Assembly: GCF_000372965.1 (NCBI RefSeq)
Contig: NZ_KB890024.1
Coordinates: 3,040,839-3,104,838 of the forward strand
Source of the DNA: Hoeflea sp. 108
Lineage (GTDB): Bacteria; Pseudomonadota; Alphaproteobacteria; Rhizobiales; Rhizobiaceae
DNA length: 64,000 nt
Direction of reading: 5' to 3'
In this document: positions 59,327 to 64,000 of the stretch, piece by piece
How positions within the stretch are numbered: the stretch's first letter is position 1
How the letters are laid out: each line of letters begins with the position of its first letter
Translations under genes and position numbers: made by a program
The notes under the pieces: generated by a model
What the model saw: only the letters and a program-made list of their open reading frames with translations
Databases searched by the model: none
What the model was told of the DNA's origin: nothing

Positions 59327-59441
59327 ACACGGCAGGTCGAATGCCTGCGGGACTACATCTGGTGCTGGGTGGTTCGATCCCACCCCGTCTGTCCTTCACC
59401 GGACAGGCGGAAGTCCGGCAAATGATTGTCGTCTGCTGTGT
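59327..59441 (+). ncRNA. Y-RNA-like unit 5 (T-arm and acceptor only)
   Basis: The outer stem pairs ACACGGCAGGT (59327-59337) with GTCTGCTGTGT (59431-59441), eleven pairs with some G-U. The motifs CGAATGC-N6-ACTACA and TTGTCGTC are present. The module is reduced to T-arm GGGTG-GTTCGATC-CACCC (59367-59385) and an acceptor hairpin CCGTCTGTCC/GGACAGGCGG closed by TTCACC (59385-59410). No D-arm is seen. It is the last unit before rtcB. Confidence 0.72.
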
Positions 59442-59594
59442 TGGCAAATGAGCGAATGAAGTGAGGCCGCAATGGAGGCGGCGCATCGTGCGGGTGACGG
59501 AAGGCTGAACGTTGAAAGCCTTGCTTTCCTGAACATCCGCGTGTCGTCCCAATGCAATTCGGCCGCAGCCGCGGCCAGTTTGAAAGCAACTGAC
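59442..59594 (+). promoter_or_regulatory. rtcB leader
   Basis: The region is non-coding by my reading, although an in-frame ATG at 59472 exists. A lone GAGCGAATGAAG (about 59450-59461) resembles half of a Y-RNA stem and may be a degenerate sixth unit. No clear ribosome binding site precedes 59595. Confidence 0.35.
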
Positions 59595-60989
59595 ATGAAA
59601 GAAGTACTGAGCGGACAGGATTTGATCGACGCCGGCATGCGCCAGGGCAAATGGTTCGCGCCCGCCCTCGCTGCAGCCAACGAACTGCTGGACAAGGGGG
59701 GATCGCATGCCGACGCCCTCCAGATCGCGCTCGGCTTCGCGCCGCCGCCGACTGTGCCTTTGCACGCGTCCGGCGCGATCCCGTTCCACCTCAACATCGA
59801 GGCTGAAACGCCCGATGAGCAGGCAAACATCGACGCTGTCGCCGCCAGCATGCAGGCGCTGATGCGCACCCCTGTGGTGCGCACCGGCGCGATCATGCCC
59901 GATGCCTGCCCGGCGGGACCGCTGGGCACCATTCCGGTCGGCGGCATTGCCGTGTCTGAGGCCATACATCCGGGCATGCACTCGGCCGACATCTGCTGCT
60001 CCATGGCCATCTCGGTGTTTCCCGGCGTGGCTCCGGCGGCATTGCTCGACGCTGTGCACGCGATCACGCATTTCGGACCGGGCGGACGTCCGCGTGGCCA
60101 GCAACTGCGTCCGGATGCAGCGATCCTCGAGCGCTTCGCAGCCAACAGGCTGTTGAGCGACGCGACGAGTGCGGCGATCGAACATTTCGGGACGCAGGGC
60201 GACGGCAACCATTTCGCCTTTGTCGGCACGATCAAATCGACCGGCGAGACCGCGCTGGTGACGCATCACGGCTCGCGTGCGCCAGGCGCCCGTCTTTACA
60301 CCAAGGGCATGAAGATCGCCGAAGCGGTGCGCCAGGAAAAGTCGCCGGAAACCTTGCCGCAGAACGCGTGGATTCCGGCCGACACGGCAGAGGGCGATCT
60401 CTACTGGGAGGCTTTGCAGGCCATTCGCGAATGGACCAAGGGCAACCATCTGGTCATCCACGACATGGCGGCCGAAAAGCTGTCGGCGCGGGTGTCCGAC
60501 CGGTTCTGGAACGAACACAACTTTGTCTTCCGCCGTTCGGACGGCCTGTTCTACCACGGCAAGGGCGCGACACCGGCCTTTGACGGCTGGGCGCACGATG
60601 CCACCGACCTGACGCTGATCCCGCTCAACATGGCAGAGCCAGTGCTGATCGTGCGCGGCAAGAATGCCGACAACGGGCTCGGCTTCTCGCCGCACGGCGC
60701 GGGGCGAAACTACTCGCGCACCCAGCACAAGCGGCAGCAGGCCGGGCGAAGCGACGCCGAAATCTTTGCCGCGGAGACGAAGGGCATAGACGCCCGCTTC
60801 TTCACCGGAAGAACCGATATCTCGGAGTTGCCAAGCGCCTACAAGAACGCCAGCGCCGTGCGACGCCAGATCGAGCGCTACGGCCTGGCGGAAGTCGTCG
60901 ACGAGGTGTTGCCATATGGCTGCATCATGGCCGGCGACTGGCAGGCCGACGCGCCCTGGCGCAAGAAGCGGCAGGCGCGCCAGGAATAA
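59595..60989 (+). CDS. rtcB: RNA ligase RtcB family protein
   Basis: The protein is 464 aa. Metal and nucleotide residues align by motif: D132 and C135 (HSADICCSM for the usual DIGCGM), H206 (GDGNHFAF), H224 (THHGSRAPG for HSGSRG) and the guanylylated His H367 in PHGAGRNYSR. RtcB joins 2',3'-cyclic phosphate or 3'-phosphate to 5'-OH RNA ends using GTP and Mn. The motif variants suggest a divergent RtcB subfamily. It is last in the rsr operon, and no rtcA follows. Confidence 0.9.
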   Translation: MKEVLSGQDLIDAGMRQGKWFAPALAAANELLDKGGSHADALQIALGFAPPPTVPLHASGAIPFHLNIEAETPDEQANIDAVAASMQALMRTPVVRTGAIMPDACPAGPLGTIPVGGIAVSEAIHPGMHSADICCSMAISVFPGVAPAALLDAVHAITHFGPGGRPRGQQLRPDAAILERFAANRLLSDATSAAIEHFGTQGDGNHFAFVGTIKSTGETALVTHHGSRAPGARLYTKGMKIAEAVRQEKSPETLPQNAWIPADTAEGDLYWEALQAIREWTKGNHLVIHDMAAEKLSARVSDRFWNEHNFVFRRSDGLFYHGKGATPAFDGWAHDATDLTLIPLNMAEPVLIVRGKNADNGLGFSPHGAGRNYSRTQHKRQQAGRSDAEIFAAETKGIDARFFTGRTDISELPSAYKNASAVRRQIERYGLAEVVDEVLPYGCIMAGDWQADAPWRKKRQARQE

Positions 60990-61086
60990 TCCAGACGCCC
61001 TGGATACGACGTCGAATGCGGAACTCGCCAATCCGCATTCGACGGTCATCTGATGCCAAAACCTCGCATCGGCCGTTGCCAAGACC

Positions 61087-62475
61087 TCAGCGCATGGCGC
61101 CGATCAATGCCGCAAGCATCGCCTGCGGCTTGTAGTGCAGCTTTGACGGCGTCAGGCCCAGCCTGACCACCACCAGATTGGCCGACGGTGCAATCGCCAC
61201 CGTCTGCCCGTCATGGCCCTGCATCCAGAAGGTATCGGCAGGCAGGTCGAAGCCGGTGTCGGGATTCTGGCCCACCGGGGTTCCGCCTTCCGGTCCCTGC
61301 AGCCACAGCTGCCCGCGGCCATACTCGCCATGCGTGGCGGCCGGCGCCTTTTCGCGCATCCACCGGACATAACCCTCGGGCAGGATGCGCGTGCCGTTCC
61401 AGACACCGTCCTGCAGAAGGAACTGGCCGAAACGGGCCCAGTCATGGGCGGTCGCATACATGTAGGACGAGCCGGCAAATGTGCCGCGCGCATCGGCCTC
61501 GAGGATAGCGCTCGACATGCCGAGCGGCCCGAACAGCCGCTCGCGCGGCCAGGCCAGCGCCTTGGCCGGATCGGCCACCGCATCCTGCCACAGGCGCGAC
61601 AAAAGCACCGTCGTGCCGCTCGAATAGGAAAACACCTTGCCGACCTCACCCGCCAGTGGCTTGCCTCCGGCAAACCCGGCCATGTCGGGTTCGAGATAAA
61701 GCATGCGGGTGACGTCGGTGACGTCGCCATAGTCCTCGTTGAATTCCAGTCCGCTCGACATCGCCATCAGGTCGGCGAGGCTGATCGCCGCACGGCCGTC
61801 GCCTTTCCAGGCATCGCGCAATCCGATCTTGTCGACCGCCATCCTGCCGTCGCCGACCAGCGTGCCGATGATCGCCGCAGTCACCGTCTTGGTCATCGAC
61901 CAGCCGAGCAGCGGTGTCTCAGCGCTGAACCCCTCGGCGTAGCGTTCGCCGACGATGCGCCCGTTCTGGACCACGACGACGGCTCGCACGCCCGGTCCGG
62001 CCAGCGCCGCATCGTCGAGGATGGCGTTGATCCCGGGCGCTTGCGAAGGCTCAACCTTGTCGCCTTCGGGCCAAAGCGCGTCCTTGTTGGCGGCAGGGGC
62101 TGCCGGCACGGCACCCAGCCTGGCAGCCGCAAGGTCGCCGTCGGGGACGGTCGTGCAGCCGGCACCTTCATGGGCAACCGCAAGCCCCCGGCCGAAGACG
62201 CCGAACAGCCCTGCCCGCACAGTGCCCGCCTCCTTGTCGACACTCACCGACATCAGCCGAAGCAGCGGATGGCCCGGCGCCTGCACGTCGTCGGCCAGCA
62301 CCTGGCCGGCATCGCGCCCTGCAACAAAGACGTTGGAACAGACGATCTTGGCGGCATAACCCGAACCGACACGGATCAGCGCCGGCGGCGCGAAATAGAG
62401 CCAGCCGGCCAAGGCGGCGACCGCAAGGACAACAAGGGCCGCAAACCATTTGATAATCTTGCCAACAATGCGCAT
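61087..62475 (-). CDS. Serine beta-lactamase-family hydrolase (class C/esterase-like)
   Basis: The protein is 462 aa. An N-terminal membrane anchor (KIIKWFAALVVLAVAALAGWLYF) is followed by a Beta-lactamase (PF00144) domain with SxxK in GWSMTKTVTAA, a Tyr-type motif in FSYSSGTTVLLSRL and a C-terminal MQGHDGQTVAI in the HxG position. Such proteins act as esterases or D-Ala peptidases, mostly not on antibiotics. ATG 62475 has GGAGGAAGC upstream. Confidence 0.88.
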   Translation of the reverse strand: MRIVGKIIKWFAALVVLAVAALAGWLYFAPPALIRVGSGYAAKIVCSNVFVAGRDAGQVLADDVQAPGHPLLRLMSVSVDKEAGTVRAGLFGVFGRGLAVAHEGAGCTTVPDGDLAAARLGAVPAAPAANKDALWPEGDKVEPSQAPGINAILDDAALAGPGVRAVVVVQNGRIVGERYAEGFSAETPLLGWSMTKTVTAAIIGTLVGDGRMAVDKIGLRDAWKGDGRAAISLADLMAMSSGLEFNEDYGDVTDVTRMLYLEPDMAGFAGGKPLAGEVGKVFSYSSGTTVLLSRLWQDAVADPAKALAWPRERLFGPLGMSSAILEADARGTFAGSSYMYATAHDWARFGQFLLQDGVWNGTRILPEGYVRWMREKAPAATHGEYGRGQLWLQGPEGGTPVGQNPDTGFDLPADTFWMQGHDGQTVAIAPSANLVVVRLGLTPSKLHYKPQAMLAALIGAMR

Positions 62476-62707
62476 TGCTTCCTCCGCCGGGAACCATGCT
62501 TTCGCCATGGAATTGCCGTCATTCCTCACGCAAATCGGGAAGGCTGTCGAGCACGATCAACCCTTTATCAACCATGATCGGCGAAGACAGGGAGGGGATA
62601 TGCGGCCGCGTGGGATATAGCCGCGATCCATCACAAATCTGCCTGACCGCAAGGTCGGCTCCTTAGATGCTCGTTCCGATCGGCCGTGCCGGTCCCTGGG
62701 AGACGTG

Positions 62708-63514
62708 ATGCGCCGCGCTTCGGCCCTCTTGCTGCTTGCCTTCCTCAGCGCCTGCTCGACGGCGGACACGCTGTCGCTCGCCCCCGTCGGCAACTCGACG
62801 GTCACGGCGTCCAACGTGTCGGTCAGGAACCCGCGCTTCGAGGACAGCGACCCGCATCAGTGGGAGAGCGGCGCGCCCTGGACCTATGCCGTCCACGGCA
62901 CCGACGTATCAAAATACCAGACCTCGATCGACTGGCCGCAGGCCAAGGACAGCGGCATCTCCTTTGCCTTCATCAAGGCGACCGAGGGCGGCGACCGCGT
63001 CGACGACTATTTCGACGAGCACTGGCGCGCCACCAAGTCGGCCGGCGTGCCGCGCGGCGCCTATCATTTCTACTATTTCTGCCGCCCTGCCGCCGAACAG
63101 GCGCGCTGGTTCATCCAGAACGTGCCCAACGAGCGTTCGTCGCTGCCGCCCATCCTCGACATGGAATGGAACCCGCAGTCGCCGAGCTGCAAGCTGAGGC
63201 CGGCAGCCGCCACCGTGCGCAGCGAGATGAAGATCTTCCTCGACATCGTCGAAAAGCACTATGGCAAGAAGCCGGTCATCTACACCTCGATCGACTTCTT
63301 CGAGGACAACAACCTGTCGACGTTCACAGGCTATCCCTACTGGCTGCGCTCGGTGGCTGGCCATCCGTCATCGAGATATGGCAGCCATCCCTTCACCTTC
63401 TGGCAGTACACCGGAACCGGCGTCGTGCCGGGCATCAGGGGCAATGCCGACATCAACGTGTTCAACGGCACCGAAACCCACTGGAAGAAGTGGCTGGCCG
63501 CCAACACGAAGTAG
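62708..63514 (+). CDS. GH25 lysozyme-like lipoprotein
   Basis: The protein is 268 aa. A lipoprotein signal (LLLLAFLSAC) is followed by glycoside hydrolase family 25: HGTDVSKYQTSIDWPQAK (catalytic Asp region), FAFIKATEGG, GAYHFYYF, ILDMEWNP (Asp and Glu) and FWQYTGTGVVPGI. It hydrolyses peptidoglycan between MurNAc and GlcNAc. It is probably outer-membrane anchored. The GTG at 62705 directly before ATG 62708 is an alternative. Confidence 0.92.
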   Translation: MRRASALLLLAFLSACSTADTLSLAPVGNSTVTASNVSVRNPRFEDSDPHQWESGAPWTYAVHGTDVSKYQTSIDWPQAKDSGISFAFIKATEGGDRVDDYFDEHWRATKSAGVPRGAYHFYYFCRPAAEQARWFIQNVPNERSSLPPILDMEWNPQSPSCKLRPAAATVRSEMKIFLDIVEKHYGKKPVIYTSIDFFEDNNLSTFTGYPYWLRSVAGHPSSRYGSHPFTFWQYTGTGVVPGIRGNADINVFNGTETHWKKWLAANTK

Positions 63515-63705
63515 CACTCCAGACGCCCGGTCTGCACCGCCGGGCTGCACATTTCGCATGGCAGATGCGACAAGAAGAGGGGGTGCGGCCCTCGCGCCGG
63601 TTCTATAGAAGGCCGGCAAAGACAATGACTTGGCCGTCAGCCTGATTTCGCCATTTTGCGAAGGCACGAAGCTCGACGTGACGGGCCAAGCAGGAGACCT
63701 GCCCA

Positions 63706-64000
63706 ATGAGACTGCCGAGCAAGGCGCTGATCGCCATCCTTTTTGCCACTGCCGCCCTGCCCGCGGCGGCCCAGGACACCGCCGCCGTCCCCCAGGGCGC
63801 GACCGCTGCAGCCCTGGAATGCGGCGACGACTTCGCCACCTGGAAGCAGAACCTTGCCAACGAGGCCCGCACTGCGGGCGTCGGCGAAAAGGGATTGTCG
63901 GCGCTCGCCAATGCGACGCTTGACCAGAAGGTGCTCGACCGCGACCGCGCCCAGGGCGTGTTCTCGCAGACCTTCACCCAGTTCTCAGAGCGCATGATCA
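63706..64000 (+). CDS. Lytic murein transglycosylase, MltB type (runs off right edge)
   Basis: The frame from ATG 63706 stays open to the window end (98 codons). A signal peptide (ALPAAAQ) is followed by CGDDFATWKQNLANEARTAG and GLSALANATLDQKVLDRDRAQG with VFSQTFTQF, the start of the SLT_2/MltB domain. The catalytic part lies outside the window. A ribosome binding site AGGAGA lies at 63690-63695. Confidence 0.85.
   Translation, partial: MRLPSKALIAILFATAALPAAAQDTAAVPQGATAAALECGDDFATWKQNLANEARTAGVGEKGLSALANATLDQKVLDRDRAQGVFSQTFTQFSERMI

Noticed and set aside
58740..59400. Ordinary tRNA genes (GGTTCGAATCC-type T-arms and TAGCTCAG D-arms)
   Set aside because: The arms occur in permuted order with the acceptor halves inverted and closed by a short loop, and there is no normal anticodon arm between D- and T-arms. 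They are tRNA-like modules of Y RNAs.
58698..59441. CRISPR array as an explanation for the repeats after rsr
   Set aside because: Unit spacing is irregular (about 130-190 bases), the sequence identity is limited to short structural motifs, and no cas genes are present.
59472..59594. N-terminal extension of RtcB to an ATG at 59472
   Set aside because: The added residues have no RtcB similarity that I can see, and the family-like start MKEVLSGQDLI at 59595 follows. The upstream part reads as RNA leader.

Overview
This window looks like a chromosomal segment of an alphaproteobacterium of the order Hyphomicrobiales (Rhizobiales), most likely Mesorhizobium, Aminobacter or a close relative. The evidence is the high GC content, the gene order from mraZ through ftsZ to lpxC, bamD, recN and ligA, a class A RNase P RNA, betaine-lipid synthesis genes, and rhizobial-type intergenic palindromes. 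No ordinary tRNA, rRNA, insertion sequence, prophage or CRISPR array was found.

Layout. (1) 1-9.7 kb: mixed metabolic and hypothetical genes, including an FAD-linked oxidase, a thioesterase, a three-repeat secreted protein, a Tat-exported dienelactone hydrolase and a UvrD/PcrA helicase. (2) 10.0-13.2 kb: a DUF4173 membrane protein, frameshifted in a seven-G run, followed by an OmpR-type regulator and a histidine kinase. (3) 13.3-21.6 kb: small conserved genes, SCO1, prmA, aminopeptidase P, azlCD and a DEDDh exonuclease. (4) 21.6-47 kb: one minus-strand block carrying the division and cell-wall (dcw) cluster: mraZ-rsmH-ftsL-ftsI-murE-murF-mraY-murD-ftsW-murG-murC-murB, then a terminator and gap, then ddl-ftsQ-ftsA-ftsZ, then lpxC, bamD, recN and ligA. 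Many junctions are 4-base start/stop overlaps. The mraZ promoter carries a 10-bp-periodic TGGG array that fits an MraZ operator. (5) 47.4-55.3 kb: a Cys/Met-metabolism PLP enzyme, rnpB, two cell-wall hydrolases, a TerB/J-domain protein, a DMT transporter and btaA-btaB with a candidate Pho box. (6) 55.3-61.0 kb: an RNA-repair locus. (7) 61-64 kb: a serine hydrolase, a GH25 lysozyme and the start of an MltB-type transglycosylase.

The RNA-repair locus is the highlight. rtcR (CARF plus sigma-54 activator) diverges from rsr (Ro60/TROVE) and rtcB (RNA ligase). A good sigma-54 promoter sits just before rsr, and a perfect 10-bp inverted repeat about 140 bp upstream could be the RtcR enhancer. The 942 bases between rsr and rtcB hold no protein gene. 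They fold into five tandem Y-RNA (Yrl)-like units. Each has a Ro-binding-type stem (CGAATGC...ACTACA pairing with TTGTCG[T/C]C), and each encloses a permuted tRNA-like module with a T-arm and variably retained acceptor, D and anticodon-like arms. The described Salmonella locus has two such RNAs (YrlB, YrlA) and also rtcA. Here there are five RNAs and no rtcA, so this may be an expanded, diversified Y-RNA array.

Limits: everything was read by eye. Family assignments rest on motifs and recall, not on searches, and RNA folds are hand-paired.
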